6,726 bases of DNA. It comes from DATLYT01 sp035574455 (GTDB taxonomy: Bacteria; Bacteroidota; Ignavibacteria; UBA10030). Position numbers and translations under genes: made by a program. Position 1 is the stretch's first letter. The number at the start of each line of letters is the position of its first letter. The stretch spans positions 1 to 6,726 of the forward strand of contig DATLYT010000020.1 in the NCBI GenBank assembly GCA_035574455.1, written 5' to 3'. Under the pieces are notes generated by a model, which saw only the letters and a program-made list of their open reading frames with translations, did not search any database and had not been told where the DNA came from. Below, in pieces: positions 1-6,207 of the stretch.

Positions 1-1
1 C

Positions 2-748
2 GTCTTCTTCTCCGTCTGGTCATTTCCGTTCTTGTTGGGCTTCGCCGCTGTGCGGTTCGACGCGAAGGTCGATTACTTTTGGCTCTCGTACTTCAGGACG
101 CGACGTGGAGGAACATTGGCAGCAGCGGTGTTCTTTCTGTACGCCGGTTTCCTCGTCTCCCAACCTTCGTTTTCTCCTGAGTGGAAACAGTTGATCACCC
201 TTGAACAGAATATCGATATGAACACAGGGAAAGGACATACCGTGCTCAAGAGTAACGAGAATGTAGGCGGCATTGTTGCGCGGATGGGGGACAAGGATAC
301 GACCATCGTAGGCCGAGTACGCGAAGTATCGCTCCAAGAGTTTTCCATTACTGAACCATGGGTTATCATTACGCGGTCGGTTCACTCACAAGTGATGGAT
401 AGCATAACGACGGTTGACCTCACTATTCATTTAACCTCCCGTTATCGTCCCTATTCCTTGCAACTCACCTACTCATCACCCAAAGCGTTATTCCACAATG
501 CCACATCGCCGTTCGTGTTTTCGCAAACAAGCCGGAGCATAGCCTTCCGCTGGTATTCTTTTCCTGATAGTTCATTGGAAATTCCGTTGCGATTCAGCAT
601 AGCTGCGACCGACAGTGTACGAGAGGCCATTGAAGCGACGTTTGTCCATCCGGTCAACGACATTGACATTCGGCCGGATCTGAACCGTGCTGCAGTCGTC
701 TATCGAAGTACATTCTCTTCATCGAGAGTATTCCCTCTCTTTCCATAG
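2..748 (+). CDS. C-terminal part of a multi-pass membrane protein (5' end outside window), possibly M28-peptidase-like
   Basis: The reading frame is open from base 2 to the TAG at 746-748, giving 248 residues with no start of its own, so the gene enters from the left. The first ~17 residues (VFFSVWSFPFLLGFAAV) look like the end of a transmembrane helix. A short charged loop follows (with DAKVDYFW and FRTRRGG), then a second helix (TLAAAVFFLYAGFLV). The remaining ~190 residues carry no helix and alternate like a beta-rich extracytoplasmic domain. A weak resemblance suggests the C-terminal domain of membrane-embedded M28 aminopeptidases (ERMP1/Pff1 type), which also end in a final helix, a PF-x-x-E-like stretch and a beta domain. 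No catalytic residues lie in the visible part, so this is a tentative guess. The stop is followed by a repeat array rather than a clear terminator, and the next gene has its own promoter candidate. Confidence that it is a real gene is good; confidence in the family is low. Confidence 0.68.
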   Translation, partial: VFFSVWSFPFLLGFAAVRFDAKVDYFWLSYFRTRRGGTLAAAVFFLYAGFLVSQPSFSPEWKQLITLEQNIDMNTGKGHTVLKSNENVGGIVARMGDKDTTIVGRVREVSLQEFSITEPWVIITRSVHSQVMDSITTVDLTIHLTSRYRPYSLQLTYSSPKALFHNATSPFVFSQTSRSIAFRWYSFPDSSLEIPLRFSIAATDSVREAIEATFVHPVNDIDIRPDLNRAAVVYRSTFSSSRVFPLFP

Positions 749-751
749 CGA

Positions 752-830
752 TTGGCCATAACCCTTGGCCATTACCTTTGAGCCGTAACTTTGGCCATGA
801 ACTTCCGGCAGTAACCGGTAGGCGGTAACT
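752..830. repeat. Degenerate 13-14-nt tandem repeat, six units
   Basis: Six consecutive units can be laid end to end: 752-763, 764-776, 777-790, 791-803, 804-816 and 817-830. The approximate consensus is TTGGCCRKTAACY. Each unit has a GCC or GGC core followed about 2-3 bases later by TAAC or a one-base variant. A further weak unit may occupy 831-844. Units 1, 2 and 4 contain the palindrome TGGCCA, so neighbouring units can also pair as hairpins. The array starts four bases after the stop of the preceding gene. It could be a cluster of protein-binding sites, a decayed minisatellite, or part of a transcript 3' end. Confidence 0.6.
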
Positions 831-1003
831 TGCTGTCAGGTAGTCTCTTACACTGCACACCTTTGGCGACCTATCCCCAACAAGAACACTGCAAAGTGGC
901 ACCTTCATTAGTGTGCACTTAGAGAAGCTTGCTTGATTCCAGCCAACGTCATCATCGGGAATCTGAACAACTCCTGAACGATCCTAAAAAAGCACACCAC
1001 CCC
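831..1003. other. Intergenic stretch with no gene
   Basis: No convincing reading frame with a ribosome binding site was found on either strand. Small features seen: an 8-base direct repeat ACACTGCA at 850-857 and 886-893, and a 7-base inverted repeat TGCACAC (854-860) with GTGTGCA (911-917). Either could belong to an operator upstream of the promoter candidate at 1004, but both are short enough to arise by chance. Confidence 0.4.
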
Positions 1004-1033
1004 TTGACAATAAATGAGAAATTTCTAATTTTA
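1004..1033 (+). promoter_or_regulatory. Promoter candidate for the susC-susD operon (Bacteroidota type)
   Basis: TTGACA at 1004-1009 supplies the upstream TTG element. After a 19-base spacer counted from TTG comes TAATTTTA at 1026-1033, which matches the Bacteroidota -7 consensus TAnnTTTG except at the last base. The surroundings are clearly more AT-rich than the flanking genes. Transcription would begin near 1040 and leave a leader of about 200 nt before the ATG at 1243. As an E. coli-type sigma-70 promoter the -35 is perfect but the -10 is poor, so the Bacteroidota reading is preferred. Confidence 0.5.
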
Positions 1034-1108
1034 GCGTCACATTCGTTGAACTATTCGGGAGGCATACGATTCTGAAACTTTGGTAGAGTGTTTCTCACCA
1101 CAGCATTC

Positions 1109-1192
1109 CTGAGCCGCAGTCTGTTTCAACTCCCCGCCTACGGGTAGCTCTTCGGTGGGCGCAGATCAGCTACGAACAGAAACTGGACTCAG
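1109..1192 (+). promoter_or_regulatory. Structured 5' leader element with possible pseudoknot (candidate cis-regulatory RNA)
   Basis: An interrupted long helix closes the element: CTGAG 1109-1113 with CTCAG 1188-1192, CAGT 1117-1120 with ACTG 1182-1185, and CTGTT 1121-1125 with AACAG 1175-1179. That is 14 Watson-Crick pairs, separated by a small CCG/GA internal loop and an AA bulge. Inside it, CGCCTA 1135-1140 pairs with TGGGCG 1156-1161 (one G-T wobble). Within that hairpin's loop, GTAGCT 1144-1149 is exactly complementary to AGCTAC 1168-1173, which would make an H-type pseudoknot stacked next to the closing helix. About 50 unstructured A/C/T-rich bases follow before the ribosome binding site. 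No known riboswitch signature (cobalamin or TPP boxes, for example) was recognised. The element may control transporter expression; this is inferred from one sequence only. Confidence 0.42.
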
Positions 1193-1233
1193 CTCTACAT
1201 CCTCAATCACATATCAACCATCACCATTCATTT

Positions 1234-1240
1234 GGAGGAG
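1234..1240 (+). promoter_or_regulatory. Ribosome binding site of the SusC gene
   Basis: GGAGGAG lies just before ATG 1243 and fixes that start, since no other in-frame start has such a signal. TCCTC at 1200-1204 is complementary to GAGGA at 1235-1239, so a weak stem could mask the site; this is speculative. Confidence 0.75.
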
Positions 1241-1242
1241 AT

Positions 1243-1695
1243 ATGACGAGACTGCTCCCATTTAGTCGGGGACTGCAAAGTTCCCGGCTGCCGTTGTTGG
1301 CTGTTCTGTCTCTCGTTCTGCTGTTCCTTCCGGTGATCGCCCTCGGTCAACAATCCGCCGCGGTGCAAGGAAAAGTGACCGATGCTCGAACGGGCGACCC
1401 CCTTCCCGGCGCCAACGTCTTTATCCGCGAACTCAACGTCGGTTCAGCGACTGACCGAGACGGGAACTATACGTTTCTTGTTCCCGCGGCGAACGTGCGC
1501 GGCCAAGAAGTGACGCTGGTGATCAAATTCGTCGGCTACAAGCAGAAGACGGAGAAGATCACGCTCAACCCCGGTGTCATCACCCGCAACGTCACGCTCG
1601 ATGAGGATATCCTCGGGTTGGAAGAGGTGATCGTGACGGGAACGATCGGCGGTACGTTTAAATGGAGAAGTTGCCGTTTTCAGTCGATCGCGTAA
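1243..1695 (+). CDS. SusC/RagA-type TonB-dependent transporter, N-terminal fragment (frameshifted)
   Basis: This is the first part of an outer-membrane TonB-dependent transporter. Residues 1-35 are a signal peptide: basic start, long hydrophobic core LLAVLSLVLLFLPVIALG, likely cleavage before QQ. Residues ~41-122 form the carboxypeptidase-regulatory-like beta-sandwich domain typical of SusC proteins, with VQGKVTDARTGDPLPGANV and later KFVGYKQKTEKITL. The TonB-box-like EEVIVTG is at 127-133, normally followed directly by the plug. There is no STN (secretin/TonB N-terminal) signalling domain, so control through an ECF sigma/anti-sigma relay is unlikely. Real homology stops around residue 140 (GGTFK). 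The last ten codons, to the TAA at 1693-1695, are out of frame with the continuing homology in the overlapping next reading frame. Translated alone, this would be a secreted domain with no barrel. The start is fixed by GGAGGAG just upstream. Confidence 0.9.
   Translation: MTRLLPFSRGLQSSRLPLLAVLSLVLLFLPVIALGQQSAAVQGKVTDARTGDPLPGANVFIRELNVGSATDRDGNYTFLVPAANVRGQEVTLVIKFVGYKQKTEKITLNPGVITRNVTLDEDILGLEEVIVTGTIGGTFKWRSCRFQSIA
1657..1664 (+). other. Frameshift junction in the SusC gene
   Basis: The upstream frame reads ACG TTT AAA TGG here. The frame carrying the rest of the protein is offset by -1 (or +2) and has a TAA at 1659-1661 immediately before its ATG at 1662. One extra base after 1659, such as a fourth A in the AAA run or a third G in TGG, rejoins the protein as GGTFK-(M/W)-EKLPFSV. 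The break is therefore one missing base in or next to a short homopolymer. Confidence 0.8.
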
Positions 1696-4496
1696 CGGCA
1701 ACCGACTTGCAGCACGTGCCCGCAACGACGCCCGCCAATGCGATCCGCGGAAAAGTGGCCGGTGTGAAGATCGTACAGGGTAGTGGCCAGCCTGGCACTG
1801 CTCCCGCCGTCCAGATGCGCGGCGCAACGAGCATCAACACACTCGGCCGCAGTGGCGGACCTCTCTATATTGTTGACGGCGTCATCCTTGGCGCGTCGGT
1901 TTTAGACCTCGATGCACTGAACATCGAAAGCATCGAAGTCGTGAAGGGCGCGGCAGCAGCATCGCTTTACGGCTCTCGTGCAGCCGCGGGTGTTGTGCAG
2001 ATTACCACGAACCGGGGCGCTTACTTACCGGATGGTGAAACCCGCGTAACGCTCCGCAACGAGTACGGCCGCAATCAGTTGGCAAACAAAATCCCTCTCT
2101 CCAAAGCGCATAACTTTAAGTACAACCCAGCGCGACTCGATAGCCCGTGGGTGAACTATCAGGGTCGTGCAGTCGGGCGCTCGGCTCGTGTCCCGGATAC
2201 CCTCTATCGCATCAGCGGGGCGGGAACGGCGGTGGGAAGCGCGTTTACGTCGTTCAAAGACAAGCCATATCCGGGCAAGATTTTTGACCAGATCGACGAG
2301 TTCTTTGACCCCGGCTTCTTCTACACCAACTCGATTACCGTCGCGCACAAGAGCCGCAACACGAATTTCCTTGTGGCCTTCAACAACCGCCGCGACGCCG
2401 GTGTCATCGAGAACAACGACGGCGCAAAACAACAGACCTTCCGGGCGAACGTGGACCATAAGTTCATGGATGCGTTGAGCATCTCCCTCAGCGCCTCGCA
2501 CAACACGTTGATTCGGGACGACAACAACGCGGGTTTCTTCGAGCTGACGTTCATGCCGCCCGATGTTGACCTCCGGAGTCCCAACTCAGATGGCCAGCCG
2601 TACATCATCTGGCCGGATCCCGGTCAGTCCTTAGAAGCGAACCCGCTCTATGCCCAAGCCTTCCGCGAGGTCACCACGACCCGCAAGCGCACCCTGGGCA
2701 ACCTGACGGTGAACTATGCTCCGATGAAGAATGTCGACTTCGAAGGCATTCTGAGCTATGACCGCCTCGACCGTGTGACGTCAGATTTCTATCCGAAGGG
2801 ATACAAGACCGTCAACGCGTCGACCGTCAATGTCGGTACCCTCTTTAAAGAGAACGAAGGCATTGAAGCCCTGAACGGCAGTCTAACAGCGTCGTTCAAT
2901 TACGATTACGGAGATCTCTCGACACGAACGAAGTTGCGGTATGCCTTCGAGCAATCAGAGTCCCGTTTCGAGAACGGTTCCGGCAATAACTTTGCCGTCG
3001 TCGGCGTTCCGACGCTTAGTGTCACAACCGAGTCGAAGCAGGTTGGTTCTGGCTCGACAAAAATCCGTGCAGAAGGGTACTACTTCATCACCGGTCTCGA
3101 TTACCAGGGTAAGTACATCGGCGACTTCTTGATCCGACGTGATGGAAGCTCGCTCTTCGGGCCCAACCAGCGGTGGCATACGTACTACCGTGCCAGCGCG
3201 GCGTACCGTATTGCCCAAGAACCATGGTGGCCGGTACCGGATATTAACGAGTTCAAACTCCGTTACTCGATCGGAACGGCCGGCAGCCGTCCAGCCTTCA
3301 CGGCACAGTACGAGACATATAGTGTTTCCGCCGGCGTCATCTCCAAAGGCCGACTCGGAAACAAAGACCTGCGGCCGGAGTTCTCCACAGAACAGGAAGT
3401 CGGCCTCGAAGTTGGACTCATGAACCGCTTCTTGCTCGAGGTCACGTACGCGAACACGGTGACGAAAGACCAGATTCTCGATGTTCCGTTACCGGGCGTC
3501 TTCGGCTACAGCAGCCAGTGGAAGAATGCCGGAACGTTGGAGAGCAACACGATCGAAGCGAGCTTGAAGGCGTTCATCATTCAGACTCGCGATATGAGCC
3601 TCTCCTCCACATTGCTGTTCGACCGTACGAGGCAGGAGATTACAGAATTCGACCTGCCGCCGTATCGTACCGGTCCCTCGCAGCAATCCGGGGCTGTCTT
3701 TTACGTGCGGAAGGGTGAGGTCCTCGGCGCCTTCTACGGCCGTAAGTGGATGAAGGGCCACAGCGAGCTCCCCTCCTGGCTCAAGAATACTGCCGACCTC
3801 TGGCAGGTCAACGACGACGGGTATCTCGTTCCTGTAGGAGCTGGAAATTCGTGGACCGACGGTATCCGCAAGAAGCTCTGGGGCACCACAGTGACGATGA
3901 CGGGAGCGGACGGCAGGACGTACAGCTTCCCCTGGGGTATGCCTGCACCGTTCCAGGATGAGAGCCGGAACGAGTTCGTGAAGCTCGGCAGCTCAATTCC
4001 CGATTTCAACCTTGCCTTCAATACCACGTTCCGCTACAAGGGACTGACGGCGTTCGTGCTCTTCGACGCGCAGATCGGTGGACAGATCTACAACCTGACG
4101 CGCCAATGGGCCTATCGCGATCTGATGTCCGGCGAGAACGACCAGATCGGTAAGTCGGATGAGACCAAAAAGCCTCTGGCGTACTACAGCACCCTGTACT
4201 CCACCAACCTCACGAACAGCCATTTCGTGGAGGATGGGACGTACCTGAAGCTGCGTGAGCTTTCAGTGCGGTATACGTTCGACCGGAGCGACCTCGCCCC
4301 AATCTTCGGCGGATGGCTCAACAGAGTCACTCTCGGAATTATCGGACGTAACCTTATTACCTGGACGAAGTACAAGGGTTACGACCCAGAGGTCGGTAAC
4401 TCCTCTGGCGGTAACGAGGCAACGGTCTACCGTTTTGACGGATACTACTATCCGAATTACCGCAACTTCACTGGTACCATTGAGATCGAATTTTAA
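1662..4496 (+). CDS. SusC/RagA-type TonB-dependent transporter, plug and beta-barrel (frameshifted C-terminal fragment)
   Basis: This is the plug and barrel of the outer-membrane transporter that imports a large nutrient using TonB energy. Residues 1-120 are the plug, with the SusC hallmarks AIRGKVAGVKIVQGSGQPG, QMRGATSIN, PLYIVDGVIL, IESIEVVKGAAAASLYGSRA and GVVQITTNRG. The rest is a ~820-residue barrel of alternating aromatic-rich strands. It ends with YRNFTGTIEIEF, a terminal-Phe strand that fits the BAM recognition signal. The ATG at 1662 has no ribosome binding site and would give a protein without signal peptide, domain or TonB box. It is thus probably an internal codon of one gene spanning 1243-4496, about 1,084 residues once one base is restored, a normal SusC length. 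No further stop or shift occurs, so decay is absent or recent. The susD partner begins 28 bases downstream. The substrate is unknown. Confidence 0.92.
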   Translation: MEKLPFSVDRVTATDLQHVPATTPANAIRGKVAGVKIVQGSGQPGTAPAVQMRGATSINTLGRSGGPLYIVDGVILGASVLDLDALNIESIEVVKGAAAASLYGSRAAAGVVQITTNRGAYLPDGETRVTLRNEYGRNQLANKIPLSKAHNFKYNPARLDSPWVNYQGRAVGRSARVPDTLYRISGAGTAVGSAFTSFKDKPYPGKIFDQIDEFFDPGFFYTNSITVAHKSRNTNFLVAFNNRRDAGVIENNDGAKQQTFRANVDHKFMDALSISLSASHNTLIRDDNNAGFFELTFMPPDVDLRSPNSDGQPYIIWPDPGQSLEANPLYAQAFREVTTTRKRTLGNLTVNYAPMKNVDFEGILSYDRLDRVTSDFYPKGYKTVNASTVNVGTLFKENEGIEALNGSLTASFNYDYGDLSTRTKLRYAFEQSESRFENGSGNNFAVVGVPTLSVTTESKQVGSGSTKIRAEGYYFITGLDYQGKYIGDFLIRRDGSSLFGPNQRWHTYYRASAAYRIAQEPWWPVPDINEFKLRYSIGTAGSRPAFTAQYETYSVSAGVISKGRLGNKDLRPEFSTEQEVGLEVGLMNRFLLEVTYANTVTKDQILDVPLPGVFGYSSQWKNAGTLESNTIEASLKAFIIQTRDMSLSSTLLFDRTRQEITEFDLPPYRTGPSQQSGAVFYVRKGEVLGAFYGRKWMKGHSELPSWLKNTADLWQVNDDGYLVPVGAGNSWTDGIRKKLWGTTVTMTGADGRTYSFPWGMPAPFQDESRNEFVKLGSSIPDFNLAFNTTFRYKGLTAFVLFDAQIGGQIYNLTRQWAYRDLMSGENDQIGKSDETKKPLAYYSTLYSTNLTNSHFVEDGTYLKLRELSVRYTFDRSDLAPIFGGWLNRVTLGIIGRNLITWTKYKGYDPEVGNSSGGNEATVYRFDGYYYPNYRNFTGTIEIEF

Positions 4497-4513
4497 TTCC
4501 ATGACACTAACGA

Positions 4514-4520
4514 GTGGAGG
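4514..4520 (+). promoter_or_regulatory. Ribosome binding site of the SusD gene
   Basis: GTGGAGG is followed by a 4-base gap and ATG 4525. This decides the start: the open frame extends upstream to 4255, but that part lies inside the SusC gene in another frame. Confidence 0.75.
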
Positions 4521-4524
4521 ATCT

Positions 4525-6126
4525 ATGAAGCATTCCAAATTGTTTGTAGCGGTGGGGCTCGTGGTCGCGATCATCGTCCAGTGGGGATGCATGGACCTCG
4601 CTGTCGAAAACCCCAACAACCCCGACCGTCAACGCGCCATTGTTTCTGCAAAGGACGTTGAGTCGCTCATTTCCGGCTCCTTCCTCGAGTGGTGGACAGG
4701 CACTCAAAAAGATGCCAACCGTCCCGCCCTCACCCTTAGCACCATGGCCGATGCACACACCTCGTCTTGGGGCAACTGGGGGATGCAAGACCTCAGCTCC
4801 GAGCCGAGAACACCGTTTAACAACAGCCCTTCATATGTTTACGAAGGTGTAGCGTCGCAGACGTGGTACAACATGTACCGTGCGATTTCCTCCGTGAATG
4901 ATGGTTTGCAAGCAATCAACGGTGGCTTGAAAATCGTTGAGGGCACGACCGACAACACGGCACGGGCTCGCGCATTCGGGAAGTTCGTGCAGGGCCTTGC
5001 TCACCTCTGGCTCGCTTGCTTCTTCGACAAGGCGTTCATCTATGACGAAACGATGAACGTGCTGACGACGAACTTCGAGCTGAAACCTTATACCGAGGTT
5101 TTCCAGGCGGGCGTCAAAATGCTCGAGGATTGCATAGCTATCTGCAACACGAACACCTTCACCATCCCCAATACATGGATTAACGGCATCACGCTCACGA
5201 ATACGCAGCTCAAGGAGGTTGCCTACTCGCACCTCGCTCGCTATCGTGCAGGTGTTGCCCGTACGCCGACCGAGCGAGCGGCGGTCGACTGGAATAAAGT
5301 CATCTCCGAAGCACGAGCCGGTGTGAAAGCAGATTGGGGACCCATTGGCGACGGTAACAATTGGTGGGATGGCACGAAGTTTCGTGGACAACATCCAACG
5401 TGGACCCGGGCTGATTACAAGACGATCGGCCAGACCGACAAGTCCGGTCGCTACCGGGCCTGGCTCGAGACGCCCGTGGCAAGCCGAAACGCCTTTGTGA
5501 TCGAGACCGACGACCGACGCATCACCGGCGCTGGCGGAGGGACAACGAACGGTACGGATTTCAAATATAATAGCCCTTCACCATTCCGGGACGATCGCGG
5601 CACCTATCATCACTCGCTCTACTACCATGCCCGGTATGAGTACCATGTGCTACAGGGTGCCACTGGCGCCATGACGAGCGTGAAGGTCGCCGAAATGGAC
5701 CTTCTCGTTGCCGAGGGCCTCTGGCGCACGGGCGGGAGCTTGCAGGAGATTTGCGACCTGATCAACAAGACGCGCGTGACGCGCGGACAATTGGCTCCTG
5801 TCACCCCTGCGATGGGTCGCGATGAGATCTTTAAGTGGCTGCAGTACGAAAAGATGATCGAGACCTTTGCCACAGGTGGCGGCATTCCGTGGTTTGACCG
5901 CCGTGGGTGGTTGGCGCACGATCTTGTGTATTCATCGCCCGGGGGTCCAAAACCTGGCGAAACCCAACTCCCACCGGGAACGTTGATCCACTTCCCCGTG
6001 CCCGGAAAGGAACTCGAGGTTTTGCAGATGGCCATCTACACCTTTGGCGGTGTGGGCGGTCAGGGTGCTGCGCCAAAGCGGGATTCGGGAATCCTTGCAT
6101 CGCTGCGATCGGTTCGTCCCGAATAA
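4525..6126 (+). CDS. SusD/RagB-family outer-membrane nutrient-binding lipoprotein
   Basis: The 533-residue product is the cell-surface lid of the SusC/SusD importer, which binds substrate outside and delivers it to the barrel. Residues 1-21 are a hydrophobic signal peptide (core LFVAVGLVVAIIV), followed by Cys22 as the lipidation site. The lipobox QWGC is atypical at -3 and -2. The mature start, C-MDLAVENPNNPDR, carries the NPNNPD-type motif seen at the N-terminus of many SusD proteins. The middle is helix-rich, as expected for the family's TPR scaffold (for example 'AFGKFVQGLAHLWLACFFDKAF'-like packing). The C-terminal signature is EKMIETFATGGGIPWFDRRGW near residues 442-462, matching the usual 'ER..EF..EG..WFD..R' pattern. 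It is followed by LPPGTLIHFPVP near 482-493, matching the usual final 'L.PIP..E' strand. Length is typical. It lies 28 bases after SusC with its own ribosome binding site and is probably co-transcribed. The ligand cannot be read from the sequence. Confidence 0.93.
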   Translation: MKHSKLFVAVGLVVAIIVQWGCMDLAVENPNNPDRQRAIVSAKDVESLISGSFLEWWTGTQKDANRPALTLSTMADAHTSSWGNWGMQDLSSEPRTPFNNSPSYVYEGVASQTWYNMYRAISSVNDGLQAINGGLKIVEGTTDNTARARAFGKFVQGLAHLWLACFFDKAFIYDETMNVLTTNFELKPYTEVFQAGVKMLEDCIAICNTNTFTIPNTWINGITLTNTQLKEVAYSHLARYRAGVARTPTERAAVDWNKVISEARAGVKADWGPIGDGNNWWDGTKFRGQHPTWTRADYKTIGQTDKSGRYRAWLETPVASRNAFVIETDDRRITGAGGGTTNGTDFKYNSPSPFRDDRGTYHHSLYYHARYEYHVLQGATGAMTSVKVAEMDLLVAEGLWRTGGSLQEICDLINKTRVTRGQLAPVTPAMGRDEIFKWLQYEKMIETFATGGGIPWFDRRGWLAHDLVYSSPGGPKPGETQLPPGTLIHFPVPGKELEVLQMAIYTFGGVGGQGAAPKRDSGILASLRSVRPE

Positions 6127-6147
6127 ACCACGCTTGATTTTTTCCAA

Positions 6148-6190
6148 AAGAAAGACCATCATCGTAAAGGTGATGGTCTTTCTTCATTTT
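6148..6190 (+). terminator. Strong intrinsic terminator after the SusD gene
   Basis: AAGAAAGACCATCA at 6148-6161 is a perfect 14-base inverted repeat of TGATGGTCTTTCTT at 6171-6184. Two further inner pairs (T6162-G6170 wobble and C6163-G6169) leave the 5-base loop GTAAA. T-rich CATTTTGTT follows and an A-rich run precedes, so it may also work on the opposite strand. It closes the SusC-SusD transcript. Confidence 0.88.
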
Positions 6191-6192
6191 GT

Positions 6193-6199
6193 TAGGAGG
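6193..6199 (+). promoter_or_regulatory. Ribosome binding site of the downstream lipoprotein gene
   Basis: TAGGAGG precedes ATG 6208 by 8 bases and a second ATG at 6211 by 11. The first is the better spaced start. The site lies within ten bases of the terminator stem, leaving no room for a promoter in between. Confidence 0.65.
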
Positions 6200-6207
6200 C
6201 AAGAACG

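Noticed and set aside
752..830. CRISPR array
   Set aside because: The units are 13-14 nt, degenerate and contiguous, with no spacers, and no cas genes are nearby.
654..908. Small minus-strand open frame over the repeat array
   Set aside because: It overlaps the end of the first gene and reads through the repeat. Its peptide shows no domain or signal sequence.
854..917. Inverted repeat TGCACAC/GTGTGCA as an operator or transposon end
   Set aside because: It is only 7 bases with a 50-base separation, with no transposase gene or target duplication; chance is a sufficient explanation.
1109..1192. Cobalamin or TPP riboswitch before the TonB-dependent transporter
   Set aside because: The conserved boxes of these classes were not found, and the SusC/SusD type is not the BtuB type.
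1657..1664. Programmed ribosomal -1 frameshift joining the two SusC frames
   Set aside because: The bases G TTT AAA T do not fit the X XXY YYZ slippery heptamer. Slipping back at TTT lands on the TAA at 1659-1661, and slipping at AAA needs tRNA-Lys to pair with UAA. No downstream stimulatory hairpin was evident.
1662..1664. ATG 1662 as a genuine start of an independent gene
   Set aside because: It has no ribosome binding site, and the product would lack the signal peptide and TonB box. The reading frame begins exactly where homology should continue from the first frame.
4255..4524. Upstream extension of the SusD reading frame
   Set aside because: It lies inside the SusC gene in another frame and has no family resemblance. 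ATG 4525 has a strong ribosome binding site and leads straight into a lipoprotein signal peptide.
4831..5394. 187-codon open frame on the minus strand inside the SusD gene
   Set aside because: It is entirely antisense to a well-supported gene and has no family resemblance or ribosome binding site noticed. The same holds for minus-strand frames at 1444-1827, 2025-2501, 3489-3761, 4263-4619, 5622-6035 and 6184-6636.
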